A stretch of DNA of 64,000 nucleotides, taken from positions 1 through 64,000 of the forward strand of contig JAZDSV010000040.1 of assembly GCA_036784855.1 (NCBI GenBank), read 5' to 3'. This document shows positions 54,010-64,000 of this stretch, in pieces. The DNA comes from Aphelidium insulamus. Taxonomy: Eukaryota; Aphelidiomycota; Aphelidea; Aphelidiaceae. The position numbers were made by a program, and so were the translations under genes. Every line of letters starts with the position of its first letter. The first letter of the stretch is position 1. Under the pieces are notes generated by a model, which saw only the letters and a program-made list of their open reading frames with translations, had not been told where the DNA came from and made no database searches.

Positions 54010-55236
54010 CTACTCGGGTGCCAACTTAGCATCATCAGCGACTGGCGGTTCGACAGTGAAGTCCACAAAAGGGCCACTAAATCGCGCGTCTTCGTCACTC
54101 AACTTCCCCGAAATGACTCCATGGACTATTTTCTTTTCCTCGGCGTAAGGTGTTGGTACCGGGGCTGAAAAGTGCTCGTTCAGTGATTCCAACGACTCCC
54201 AGTCAATACCAGCAAAGTATTGATGCTTGCAAATATTTTCCGTCTTCTCTATTTCGTACGACCCAAGCCTTTGTTTCGGGTCCTTTTTTAGCAAACACAA
54301 TATTAGTAACTCGGCATCGCATGGAATAAGATAGGAAAAAGGCGGAAGAGCTAATTCCGAATGCATAAATCTGCGACGAATTTGCATATCACTTCCTTGA
54401 AATAGCGGAGTGCAAGTATAAATTTCCCCAATGATGGCGCCCACCGCCCACAAATCAATCGAGTGGTCGATAGGCTCCTCGTTGTAGACCTCGGGTGCAG
54501 CATAGCCTGGTGTGCCAATAAAGCCGGGAAATTTAATCGTGCTACCCCACTCTGCAAATCGGCAACTGCCAAAATCCGCCAAACGCGTATGTCCTTTCTC
54601 GTCCAACAATATATTATCCGGTTTAACGTCACCATGAATAATCCCGTGCTTGTGCATATGTTTCAGAGCAGATACAACTTCTGCCACGCAGAATTTGGCG
54701 TGCTTGTGGGAAAGCGCGAGCTGATCATCAATCATCTTTTTCAACGAGCCGCCAGGCAAATAATCGAGAACCAGAAAGATGTGAGCTGACTCTCTTTTAA
54801 ACGCGTCGTGCAGCTTGACAATGAACGGTTGACTGCCGACCTTTTGCAGTTTGTCAAATACTTGTTTTTCGCGTATCGCACTTTCAATCAATCTATCGCA
54901 CGTCTTGTCCTTGGAATCAGTCGCGGTGGTCTTCATCGCGTGCGGTTTTCCATCTTTCCACACTAAGAAAACCGTTGAAAAAGCACCGCCACCAAGACAA
55001 TTCCAAATTTTATAGCCACGCGGCGCTCTTTCTGGAGGAATTGCGTCAAGGATCTCGCTGGCGGGCGCAAGAACTGGCTCCGCGCTCCACGGCATCTCTG
55101 GTCCGGTCTCAGCTAGATCGTCGCCAAAAAGTTTGCCATATTCATCGTCGTAACTCGCGTCTTCTGAGGCCACAACGGCGTGTACCGCAAGCAGGCAGAG
55201 GAGAAAGGCCGCGACCCCGTGACGAGCTAGGTTCAT
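54010..55236 (-). CDS. Secreted AGC-like protein kinase, paralogue 3 (HGD variant)
   Basis: Single-exon, 408 aa. Signal peptide MNLARHGVAAFLLCLLAVHAV, acidic linker, then the motif AEPVLAPASEILDAIPPERA shared with paralogue 1. Kinase core: LGGGAFSTVFLVW, lysine in HAMKTT, catalytic loop IIHGDVKPDNILLD (HRD changed to HGD), DFGSC, YAAPEVYNEE. Tail ARFSGPFVDFTVEPP retains the FxxFT-like motif. More similar to paralogue 1 than to paralogue 2 in length and tail. Lies 18 kb from the other two, so the family has spread beyond tandem duplication. Secretion is inferred from the signal peptide. Confidence 0.87.
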   Translation of the reverse strand: MNLARHGVAAFLLCLLAVHAVVASEDASYDDEYGKLFGDDLAETGPEMPWSAEPVLAPASEILDAIPPERAPRGYKIWNCLGGGAFSTVFLVWKDGKPHAMKTTATDSKDKTCDRLIESAIREKQVFDKLQKVGSQPFIVKLHDAFKRESAHIFLVLDYLPGGSLKKMIDDQLALSHKHAKFCVAEVVSALKHMHKHGIIHGDVKPDNILLDEKGHTRLADFGSCRFAEWGSTIKFPGFIGTPGYAAPEVYNEEPIDHSIDLWAVGAIIGEIYTCTPLFQGSDMQIRRRFMHSELALPPFSYLIPCDAELLILCLLKKDPKQRLGSYEIEKTENICKHQYFAGIDWESLESLNEHFSAPVPTPYAEEKKIVHGVISGKLSDEDARFSGPFVDFTVEPPVADDAKLAPE

Positions 55237-55634
55237 GATTTGAATGATGAGTAAGGAGGTTAGGGTTGAATGCTGCAGTTTTTGTCATTCAGTGCAGTCG
55301 AAGAGCTTAATACTCAAGATATTAACAGCTGCCAACGCCCATCAAGAAGGGCCACAATATTGCGGTATCAAACGCTACCAGAGACAAGATGCACGGGCAT
55401 AAATTGAATCAACGTTGAGGTACTGCTATTGCTAGTAGCTTTATATTGCTCTATGTACCTATCGTACTTGACAATGCATCAGGCAAATGACCGATTAATC
55501 GATGCATACCGCAAGATTGTATTGGTTGCTCACAACATAAATATGCTTACGTAAGCATATCGCGGGGTACATTGAACTGAAATACGTATATCAAATGCAC
55601 ATAAAAAGAAAGCAAAACTATGCATTTAACTGGG
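55237..55634. other. Intergenic region, kinase promoter side
   Basis: Upstream of the minus-strand kinase and downstream of the minus-strand penta-EF gene. Contains a palindrome atgcttacgtaagcat (55543-55558). No gene seen. Confidence 0.45.
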
Positions 55635-56590
55635 TCACGCTGTGCGCGGCGGCCTCTGATGCTGTGCACCGGTATTTACAGGCCCCACGATATGGAAGCA
55701 CGCTTTGATGAATTGTTCATAGCCGAATGTTGCCGTGCCAGTCTGCACACATCCATGGTGAAACATATCTTACAACCTCCAGGCTTGTTTACCTTGGCAG
55801 GGTCAGCCTTGTTGAAGGCGCGAGTCATCTTTTGCACAAGTATACTAATGTGTATAAAGTCGTCAAAGTCCACGTACAGTCCTGCAATAGTTGACTTGTG
55901 CACCATTCAAGTATGGTACAGCATACCAGCAGGATTGCACTGCTTGACTAGGGCCGTCACAGTTTCTATGGAGAGCGCGTAGCCAGAGTTGTTGAACGCT
56001 ACGCAAACCTCTTGTGCCGACAGTGTGAGCGTCTTGTCTGCCACCGGAATCGTCAGCAAAGGTGTTCAAATCGATTAATGCATTACTATACCGCTATCAA
56101 ATGTTGTGAATGCCTTTTGCCACTCTGTAATGTAGGCCCACAGGTTCTGCAAGTTGCAAGGTTGATGTCATGCCTCATTATCAAGTACAATTAACCGCCG
56201 TGACACACCTGGAACTGGGCAAAGGTGATGGTGCCGGAGCCCGACTTGTTGAACAGGCTTATCATGAGCTTTACCGTGTCAATGTTGAATGGTTTCCAGG
56301 TGCCGTTGGACAGGCACTGCTGCAACTCTGTGGCCTGCCCATGGTGAATCTCAGCGGTATGTAGTGCGAGGTTTATGAACGGGTGCCATATGTGCAGACA
56401 AGAGTGAATGTATGCGTACGTCAATGCAGCCACTCCGATCCCTAGGTGGTGAGACACACGGATTAGGGATATCTGTCACCAACGGCATCGGCACCCACCT
56501 GTCAGACATGTTGAAGTAGTTCAGTAGTTCATCCACGGCTGGCGGATGCTGTGGCTGTGCACGGCCCTTGTACGGCGGCGGTGTGGACAT
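55635..56590 (-). CDS. Penta-EF-hand calcium-binding protein (ALG-2/peflin type)
   Basis: Exons 56590-56499, 56441-56420, 56334-56209, 56146-56092, 56037-55927, 55881-55793 and 55742-55635 give 200 aa. After a Pro-rich start (MSTPPPYKGRAQPQHPPAVD) the first EF loop reads DRDRSGCIDATEL. The second (NKSGSGTITFAQF) and third (DSDKTLTLSAQEV) are less canonical, with Gln or other residues at the -Z position. FNNSGYALSIETV, YVDFDDFIHISILV and TFGYEQFIKACF fill the other hands. PEF proteins bind Ca2+ and recruit partners such as ALIX or COPII. Exon 2 is only 22 nt and encodes the core of the first loop. Confidence 0.88.
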
Positions 56591-56699
56591 CTTGATTTGT
56601 GGTTCTCTGTGTTCTGGAACAGAGGAGACGTGATATGATCAATACAATTTTAATATTATAATAATAATATTATAATTCTCATTCGCTAAAAAAACATAA

Positions 56700-58603
56700 C
56701 TATTTTGCATTGCGCTTCGGGGAAGAGGCGGTGACTTGTTGGTGCAGAGGGGATGGTGTGTCTGGGTGTGCTGCACGGCGCTCGGGAGAGGCTGCACGTC
56801 GCTCCGGAGACACTGAACGGCGGCCGGGAATTGTTCGCGGCATTGAGGCACTGCCGGCTGATGGCGATGCTGCGCCGCCAACCGTTTCCGCAGACACGGC
56901 GCCCGTTGACGAGGTTGCAGAGAGAGACGACGCGGTGGACGCGTTGGATGAGGTGCGAGCACGTGGCGACTCCTTGTCCGCCAGCGCCTGTGGTTTCGTG
57001 GGCGATGACTTGGGGTGTGATGAGCGCGCTTCGTGCTTCTTGAACACTGATGGCAGTGTGCTCATCTCTGCCGCGGTGAGTGGCGGTGTCTGCGGCTTCA
57101 AGCGTGTTGCACCCTCAACCCGGCCCCGGATCTGGCTTGACATTGCGTCGTGCATACGGGGAAAAGTGTCGGCAGCTGTTGGCTTCACAGTTGTATCCGT
57201 GCGTTTATCTGCAGTCACCGCGGCCGCAGCCAATTGAGCCGCCATCAAGTCGCTCTTGCCTAAGGATTCGTTGCTGGTCACGTTGGACGAGACTGTTTGA
57301 GAGTCCGTTGCTGTGTCTGCCGACGATCCCGTCTCCAGTTCCGCAGTGGCACGAATCTTGCTGTTGATGCCGCCGTGTTCGCTTTGAGTAGCTTTGATAG
57401 CTGTGCCATTGGCGTCGGCGGGCTTCTCCGAGACATTACCGTTGTTGTTGTTGTTGCCATTCATATCGGGAGTTGCCGCAACAGTCATCAGCTCGCGGGG
57501 AACCACCCGGACATTCCGCGCATTTCTCTGCCGCAAGTTGGCGTAGAAGCCAGCGCCGCCTCCCTGCTTCAAGTCACGCTTCTTCTTGAGCGTGTCAGAC
57601 GCCTCGACCACATCTGACATGGTTTGTAGACGGTCCGCGGCCAGCCGTGTCAGCGGAGACTTGTCGCCCACCTCGTCGCGGTATATCTTGACCATGGTTG
57701 TGACGGTGGCCATGGCATCCACCATCAAGTCAAAGTGGAGCGCCGATGGTATCTGCAATATTATACTACATAAATACGTATAATGTAAATGTATATTCTG
57801 TACCTCATTGTTGGCACGCTCGCCCATGGACTGCCAGAAGCGCTGTGCCTGGTGTTCCTTGCTCTGTGTGTGCTTCTTCCACTTGCGCGCCGAACTGAAT
57901 GCCGACAGTGTCTCTACGCCACGGAAATTTATCATCTTTCTATCTTTAAATAATTACTTTAACACCTACCGGCAAGAGAGCGTGGAGCTGGTGAAGGTGA
58001 TTCGGCGACTGTGACAGTGGCTTTTCGTGGCTCTTCGACAACCGGCGGAACCACAACAGCCATCGGTCTCAAGTGTACGTGCACATGTTGCACATCCTCA
58101 TCCACCGCATCTCTGCCCTTGTTGTTCTCATTGACGCCGAGGTCCGTCACCAGGTCCCGGACGCTCTTGGCGAACTCGCGGCTGCGGGTGGCCGCCTCTT
58201 GTTGTGCCACCAGTGCGGCCGCCTCTCGTTCCACGCTGCCCCATGTTCGGTATGGCTGCTGTATGTTGGCATTGTTGAAATTATTGGCGGTTGGTGCTGC
58301 TGCGTTGGCGGTGCTGGAGACATTGGCCACCCGCGACGCCGACGATGACAGATCGGCGATGGACTGATGTGACGCCTTGTGCATCTGCAGACGCAGGTTG
58401 GACACGGAGACGGCGCTGCGGGCAGTGCCAAATTGTTTCGGCTCAGCTCTGTTGACCATGGCATTGTCTGTGGCGGCCGTGACAGCTGCAACTGCCGTGG
58501 AAGACGACGACGAAGCCTTCTGTCTGCTGTTTGCCATCAATGTCATCAATGCTGCGATTGTAACAGTCTGGAACACAAAAGTCTTACACTCGTTGACTGG
58601 CAT
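56700..58603 (-). CDS. Ser/Thr/Ala-rich hypothetical protein
   Basis: Exons 58603-57970, 57913-57804 and 57752-56700 give 598 aa in frame. A hydrophobic start is followed by low-complexity Ser/Thr/Ala sequence, a helix (EREAAALVAQQEAATRSREF), a basic motif spanning exon 2 (SARKWKKHTQSKEHQAQRFW) with VEASDTLKKKRDLKQGGGAG, and a long disordered tail with SPERRAASPERRAAHP-type repeats. No family is recognised. The conserved-looking core is residues about 210-330. The first Met is uncertain; the internal Met at MANSRQKAS is an alternative. Confidence 0.62.
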
Positions 58604-58636
58604 TATTTTATTGGCGATTATCTGTTTGGCACTTCT

Positions 58637-60145
58637 TTAGAAATCCTTGAAAAGCGATTTGACTCCGTGCCACAGGCGTTTCGCATGGGAATTCAAGAAG
58701 TTCATGATCCGCGTGGTATAGTATGCGTGGCGGTCGGTACTGGCAATTATTTCTTTCATCTGCTTCAAGATTCGCTGGTCGGGGTCTGTAACTTTGCGCA
58801 GATACATTACCACAAGTTTCAATTCTTCTAATGCGCGATCCAAATCAACGATATCCTTCTTCTTGGAAAAAGTCGCGAAATATAGTGCTGATTCTCTTCC
58901 CACGATTTTCTCTACCGAATAACGCCAGCTGCGTAGCAGGGTGATTTCATCGGAGATGGGAATCTTTCCGGCTACCAAAGCACTCAAAAACCAGTGATCT
59001 TCCGTGACTGCCGCAATCGAGTTACTGTTCGCCAATGTTCTCGTCATATCGGAAAACGATAGCTCCGGGAAAGTATGGATGAAGATTTTGCGCCCCATAA
59101 TATCGATAATATCAACATGATCATTCGAGGGGTTTACGGTCAGGCGAATGTCGCGTTCCTCTTTTTCTTTCATAAGGTTCCCTTGCAGGTACTTCTTAAG
59201 AATTGGTTTTGATGCTATGACGTGTATCACAGGACTCGCATCCACCTGAAGAATGGCCGCCATAGAGTACCAAAAATTATAACGCCATTGCAAAAAGTAT
59301 GGTGATTTTTCCGCGTCGGCAAAAAGCATTTCCAACTCTGAGTTTTCAAAGTACGACCCGTCCTCATTGGTGTATTTTGGTGGGAATATGATTCCATTTG
59401 GATTTGTTTCGGCAAACCCAGCAGCTTCAAGAGTCATGATATGGATTATTTTCTCCGGGTCCAAAAAGGAAAATCCGAATTCTTGCTCAAAAAAATTCAT
59501 CATTAGGTACAGATTGAAATCGGTTGCTAAGCTTTTAGCGCTGTCCGCACCATTACTTCCCAGAGAGGTGACAGTAACTCCATTTGTATTTTTTTCCAAC
59601 CACGCGACACCGTCCGTTGTTGCGAACGGTTGGTACGTAAATATGTTCAAATCGGCATCGGGATATTTTTGCTGTACATATCTTGCTGTGCGCACCAGAG
59701 TTGCCAGAGCATCAACTTCATTAGCATCGTCTATAATGGCGATCGAAGGCTGTGCGGTAAATCGCTCCGACCAAAAGTGCCTGCGAAACCACCGAGACTC
59801 TTCTTTGGCCTTGATGAGCAGTCTGTACGATCCGGCCAGCGCTACTCCGGGCCGCATAGCTAAATCCAGACACGGACCATCGCCATCTGCCGTGTAAGCT
59901 ACCATTACCTTTCCCTTCTTAACGACGAAGCGTCCGCTCTTGTACGCCTTGATGTAAAACTTCCAATCGGTCGTGGACGCTTGTAGTAGGTGACTGTTTT
60001 CGACGCACAGCTTGGCCGTGATTCAGCGGCCCATGACGTCGCGACTTAGCTTGACATTCGAGATGGCGTGCGATTTGCAGTCTGCGCCAGTCAGTAGGAC
60101 TACTGTCAATACTATCGCGGAAATGAAGGTCGTACAGTGGATCAT
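58637..60145 (-). pseudogene. Secreted ~500-aa protein gene interrupted by one in-frame TGA
   Basis: ATG 60145 opens a signal peptide (MIHCTTFISAIVLTVVLLTG). At codon 41 (60025-60023) there is TGA in the context CGC TGA ATC. After it the same frame runs 461 codons without a stop to 58637, with no indel. The coding part starts ITAKLCVENSHLLQASTTDW and reads like a well-kept globular protein (SIAIIDDANEVDALATLVRT, EFGFSFLDPEKIIHIMTLEA, LRSWRYSVEKIVGRESALYF). No domain is recognised. TGA may be a new nonsense mutation (CGA to TGA), a sequencing error or readthrough. A start at ATG 59905 would drop the signal peptide. Confidence 0.7.
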
Positions 60146-60261
60146 TTTGCGCTGCTAGGAAGTGGAGCAACGAAAATTGCTCCACTGCGTGGAAAAAGGG
60201 CGTAGAAGCCTGCAGGACTAATCAGAGAGCAGGTAGTTTATGTAATACAATTGAAGTAAGA

Positions 60262-60345
60262 ACGAGTTTGTCTGTGGCCGTCATGAAGGCAACCGCTTGC
60301 AGCTTGCTTGAGCGTTGTGGGCAATAACTTCATCATCCATATTAA
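60262..60345 (+). mobile_element. Short LINE 3' fragment
   Basis: Matches the last ~85 bp of the LINE copies at 1 and 24988 (tttgtctgtggccgtcatga, ending catcatccatattaaaccccccc). Strongly 5'-truncated. Orientation plus. Confidence 0.75.
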
Positions 60346-60411
60346 ACCCCCCCATACATATTAAAATAGTAAGAATGAGGCACCACACTTTTATTGCATT
60401 ATAGCTAGTAA

Positions 60412-61435
60412 TCATCGAGGAGGCCGGCGTGAGTGAATATCTGCGGCCTCTGCCAGCAAACGTAATCCATACTCTCCTTGATGGCCGCTTAGATAAGCAC
60501 GCAGCAAATGATCATTAAGAAGATTTGAAAACCTTGTGCGAAATTCGTTTCGTTGCAGAAGTCCACCAAGTTGCTGAATGGAGCACTGACTCAATATTGC
60601 GGTGAGCTGGTCGCTGGTCGCACCGTGACGGACACCAGCATCGAGCAGCTCCAGTGGCTGATTGTCATCCTGTAATTAAACGTATGTAAACACGGAGCTA
60701 TATGTCGAGAAGTTATCAACGCACCAGATGCTGAACGGCCCGCGTTCTAGTCATGCCAGACTCGCCGATGATGGACCAGAGCATGGACATGTCCAGCAGC
60801 CATGGAGTCACACGGGTCCCAATGGTAATATGTTGGATCGCGGCCGACTCCAGCGCCGAAACTGCCACAAGCGTTGCCAGCTGCTGTTCCCAGACACTAT
60901 TCGGCTGATTGCCGATGATACGGCCAGCAGTCGGTATGGCGGTGGTGGCGCCCGCCGACATTATGAACAGCTTGGCCATGCAGTTGGCAACAATCCGATA
61001 CATTTGGGGTTGAGTGCGAATATCTTCCGGCATCCAGTCAATGAATGCAAGCGTCAGCTGCGGCATGACATACTGTGCGTCATGCATCACGGCATTGGCC
61101 ACCGCTCCTTCTAGTCTCACCGCCAGACGCGGTAACAAGGCCGTACACCGTTGGTCATCAATGAGGGGTTGCAGAGGTGCACGTACGGCCGGAACAATTC
61201 GCGCGCCACGGTTGTTGCCGCGTCCTGGTTGCCATTGCGCCAACGCTGCCACTGTCACACCGGTGTGCCAGTTGATTTCCTCGTGCCAAATGTCCTCCTC
61301 ATCGTCACTGGCGGAACTGTCAGGAGCGTAGGACCTATCGGAACTACTACTGGAAGTGTCCGTCACAACATTATGCATGCACTGGACAGAGATGGCAAAC
61401 GATAGCAGCGTCAAAATCAATCCACTCGCGTACAT
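60412..61435 (-). CDS. Secreted tandem-family protein A
   Basis: Exons 61435-60725 and 60669-60412 give 322 aa. Signal peptide MYASGLILTLLSFAISVQC, then an acidic Ser/Asp stretch (SSSSSDRSYAPDSSASDDEE). The mature region is helical and neutral (MPQLTLAFIDWMPEDIRTQP, ITIGTRVTPWLLDMSMLWSI). The intron is phase 0 after ...AVQHL, and exon 2 begins with a conserved helix (LELLDAGVRHGATSDQLTAI). Genes B (61880) and C (62980) share signal peptide, overall order, a W-L-x-D-x-x-x-L/V-W-like motif and the same intron site. Function unknown. Confidence 0.72.
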
Positions 61436-61879
61436 TGCTATTGATATGAGGAGTTTGAAGTAGAACTTGCATGCACGATGCAGATCTACCACTGCAAGAT
61501 CGGAGCGCGATGATTGGCTGTGCCGCAGATCTCCGTGGCGCGCATGAAATACTGTTCGGCATTACAGATAATTAATATAGATAATAGGCAGAGGAGCGGC
61601 AGTAGTTGTACTGTTGCAGATGGCATAACTACAGATATATATATATATATGATATCTATGTTGATTGCGCCTCCAGCGCTACCTGCGCCACCACATCACC
61701 CCGTCCCATTCCATCGCCGGACTGTGTCGCGTACAACCCGATTGTACAATCGCTTCAATTCCGCCCTAGCCGTCGAATTCCTCTTCCACAAGCGACGCAG
61801 ACTGCGGCACAGGTCGGCATCATTGAGGGCCTGCCTGCATGCTGCATGCATGCAGCAAACTGCGACAAACGCGACAAAC

Positions 61880-62858
61880 TCATACATGACGCCAGCTACC
61901 ACTCTGTGCCATCTCCACCACCACGGCTGGCGGCAGCGTGGATAGCATGTGACGCCGTTCACGGCGAGGTCGACTGCTGATGATGGCACAGAGCAACGCC
62001 ACATTGTGTGAGCGTCTCACGGCAGTATAGAGCAATGAGGCAGCCAAACCCCGAGACTGTGTGTGCAGTGTATCAGTACACATGCAAGTTAATAGCCACG
62101 TAAAGTCATGTGGGGCGTACCAGATGCGGCAAGATGTCCCAGCTGTCAGGGATAGAATGCTGCACGTAAGCCAGCAGTATTGGAATGTCGGTGAGCCATG
62201 CATTGAGTGCCGGAACTGGTCGCCCAGCACGAACCGACACGGACATAACATGCGCGGCCAGATGCGTGACGAAGCGATGGTCCTGAGCGCCACCATACGT
62301 CACCTGTCCCACGAGCGGCACGGCGATATCACCATTACCGTGGTGAACAAATAGCAGGGTCAGGCAGAGCGCGTGTGCGCTAAGCGCAGCATCATCACCG
62401 CCACCGCCCACGTTGTGCCCCGGGTCAAAGTCGATGATGGGCTGGAGTGGCGTGGAGAAGGCGACATGCACGGGCGCCACATCGGCAGCCGCACCATCCA
62501 GCCGCACACTGTAATACGCGGCCAGGTCCACGCACCGCGGGAGTGAAAGGAACGCGTGCATGGACCACGCGAGCCGCCGGATCACCTCGACACTCCCGTG
62601 CACTTCTGCGTCCAGCAGGTCGGGCAGCAGCTCCCGGAGCGGCACACCGACGCGCCACGGATTAGCGCGCGGTGCCACATAGTATCCGCCGCCCGACCCA
62701 TCCGATTCCCAGCCATCGTCGACATCCAAGGCATCCTCGCCGCCGCCCTCTTGGTCGGTCAGCGTGTCGCCCTCGTCGCCGTGTATGGCAGTGGAACGCG
62801 CTATCAACAGTAACGCGCATAGGGCGCTCAACAGCAGCCGCGGCAGCAACATTGACAT
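61880..62858 (-). CDS. Secreted tandem-family protein B
   Basis: Exons 62858-62121 and 62056-61880 give 304 aa. ATG 62858 (or 62852) gives signal peptide MSMLLPRLLLSALCALLLIA, then an acidic Gly/Asp segment. The mature region ends ...WLTDIPILLAYVQHSIPDSW then ILPHL before the phase-0 intron, matching WLLDMSMLWSIIGES...VQHL of A and WLADMSAVWRVIKSH...FRHL of C. Exon 2 begins with SRGLAASLLYTAVRRSHNVA. No enzyme motif. Tandem, same orientation as A and C. Confidence 0.72.
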
Positions 62859-62979
62859 GGAGAAGGTGCTTGCGGCTGAATAGGGCGCGGTAAAAGCGCC
62901 CCTGACATGCTGGCATGCGTGCCAATTACGGGTTGATGCAATGCATTGTACGTGCAAATAATAATCTCTGCTTGCTCTA

Positions 62980-63800
62980 CTACTCAGCATCAGAGCTGTC
63001 CGAGATATAGGCAGGAACGCCCACTGCACGCAAGGCGGACAGACGCGCGATAATACCGGCCGCGCCAGGCTCTCTGGACGCGTAACGCATACCAACGATG
63101 CCTGTGCCGCACTCTAACAAAGCGCAAATAGTCAGTCACTAAATACAATGTCCACATGTACATACATGTACTATACATATATAATATAGTATAATTGGAC
63201 GCCTACCAAGTGCCGGAAGATTATCTCGTTATCCGGGTGGCTTTTGATCACTCTCCACACGGCGCTCATATCCGCGAGCCAGCGCGACAAATCTGTTGCC
63301 AAGTACTGTAGTCCCTCGAATGCGGCCGTTTTCATGACCATTGCCACCACCGCCGAGGACACGAGCTGCCGCTCACGAGAGCCGTCTAAGCCATAAATAC
63401 TTCCCACGGTCGGCGGATTCAGGTTGGCATCTACGTAGCCGAGGAATATCTGCGCCAGACAATCGGCATCCTCCGCGATATATGTTGTGCATTCAAGGTA
63501 TTCCAGATGTTCGCAGCCACTTGCACGATAATCTATCACCACGGCCGCCGGTCTGTGCACGTCAGTCCGGATACGCAGCCGCGTAATCAGTGAGCGGCAG
63601 TGCGGAAGGCGTGCAGCTAGTTGAATTTTGATCACCATTCCACTCGTATCATCCACCGCGGAGCCGTGGACGCCCCGATACGGAGGAATCGGCGTAGCCA
63701 TATGGTCAAGCGGTGCTGCATTACCACGCTGTGCGCCGGGTGGCACAGCATGGGCGCCGAGCAACCAGCAAGCAGCGCAGATCAGTGCAATTGGCAGCAT
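62980..63800 (-). CDS. Secreted tandem-family protein C
   Basis: Exons 63800-63207 and 63111-62980 give 241 aa. Signal peptide MLPIALICAACWLLGAHA. Cysteines in the mature region (SGCEHLEYLECTTYIAEDAD) are not shared with A or B. The intron is phase 0 after FRHL, and exon 2 reads CGTGIVGMRYASREPGAAGI, aligned to the exon-2 helix of A and B. The acceptor is TTAGAG, two bases after a nearer TTAG, chosen because it keeps frame with its paralogues. A TATA-like CTTAAATA on the opposite strand reads TATTTAAG on the coding strand, 52 bp upstream of the start. Confidence 0.7.
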
Positions 63801-63851
63801 TTGATAATAATAAATATTTTTTTCCGTGCAAGGGGGAACGTGTGACGCGTG

Positions 63852-63859
63852 CTTAAATA
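63852..63859 (-). promoter_or_regulatory. TATA-like element of secreted gene C
   Basis: Minus-strand TATTTAAG, 52 bp upstream of ATG 63800. Spacing matches the TATA boxes of the polyproline and 21448 secreted genes. Confidence 0.45.
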
Positions 63860-64000
63860 CGTGCGTGTGTTCAGTTGACTGAAATAAATCAACGCAGGCA
63901 CCTAAATGCACATATAACGCTGCGCGCTATGCTGGCACATTATTTTATTGAGTATTTATAAGATGGATGATCGTCTGAGAGAGGCGCAGCGTCTCGTTAT

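Noticed and set aside
59367..59897. Plus-strand 176-codon open frame
   Set aside because: Antisense to the secreted ~500-aa gene; no protein-like features.
60023..60025. TGA as a selenocysteine codon
   Set aside because: No selenoprotein family or redox motif around it, and no SECIS-like hairpin was evident by eye. A mutation or error is simpler.

Overview
The window is eukaryotic nuclear DNA from a compact, intron-rich genome. Most multi-exon genes have short GT-AG introns of about 37-95 nt. When I spliced them by hand, nearly all closed into complete frames: profilin 126 aa, UBE2W 150 aa, IMP4 286 aa. Axonemal-type coiled-coil proteins (CCDC42/CFAP73-like, probably CCDC180-like) imply a stage with cilia or flagella. 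An ADAM-type metalloprotease, an MRH-domain receptor, cytoskeletal proteins and many secreted proteins of unknown family point to a protist. A flagellated, possibly parasitic lineage such as a plasmodiophorid-like rhizarian fits, but that is a guess and is not shown by the sequence.

Layout: 1-3.3 kb is a decayed non-LTR retrotransposon (LINE) on the minus strand. A second, 5'-truncated LINE with a poly(A) tail and target-site duplication lies at 3.7-4.1 kb. From 4.2 to 18.1 kb there are dense housekeeping and secreted genes: MRH receptor, coproporphyrinogen oxidase, two paralogous secreted proteins, a flagellar coiled-coil protein, IMP4, a polyproline cysteine-rich secreted protein, a SET-domain protein and a DHHC palmitoyltransferase. 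From 18.2 to 29.1 kb genes (C2H2/AT-hook factor, secreted protein, RCC1 protein, coiled-coil protein) alternate with LINE fragments, a tyrosine-recombinase-like remnant, a 0.9-kb repeat and a 71-bp perfect inverted repeat. From 29.2 to 47.7 kb come a mitochondrial ribosomal protein, a 1280-aa coiled-coil protein, two kinases with signal peptides, a fimbrin-like protein, a KEN-box protein, profilin, an acidic secreted protein, a short UTP6-like protein and an ADAM protease.

From 47.9 to 51.8 kb lies a decaying cluster of F-box/ankyrin-like genes containing the inverted partner of the 24-kb repeat. From 52 to 58.6 kb come TIPIN/Swi3, UBE2W, a third secreted kinase, a penta-EF-hand protein and a low-complexity protein. 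The last 5.5 kb holds a secreted-protein gene with one in-frame TGA, then three tandem secreted paralogues that share an intron position.

Recurring themes are a large secretome (about a dozen genes with predicted signal peptides, including three kinases), ongoing decay of repeats and of the ankyrin-like family, and housekeeping genes for ribosome biogenesis, heme synthesis, ubiquitination, lipidation, replication and the cytoskeleton. Exon coordinates were derived by eye from splice dinucleotides, frame closure and family expectation. No homology search was run.
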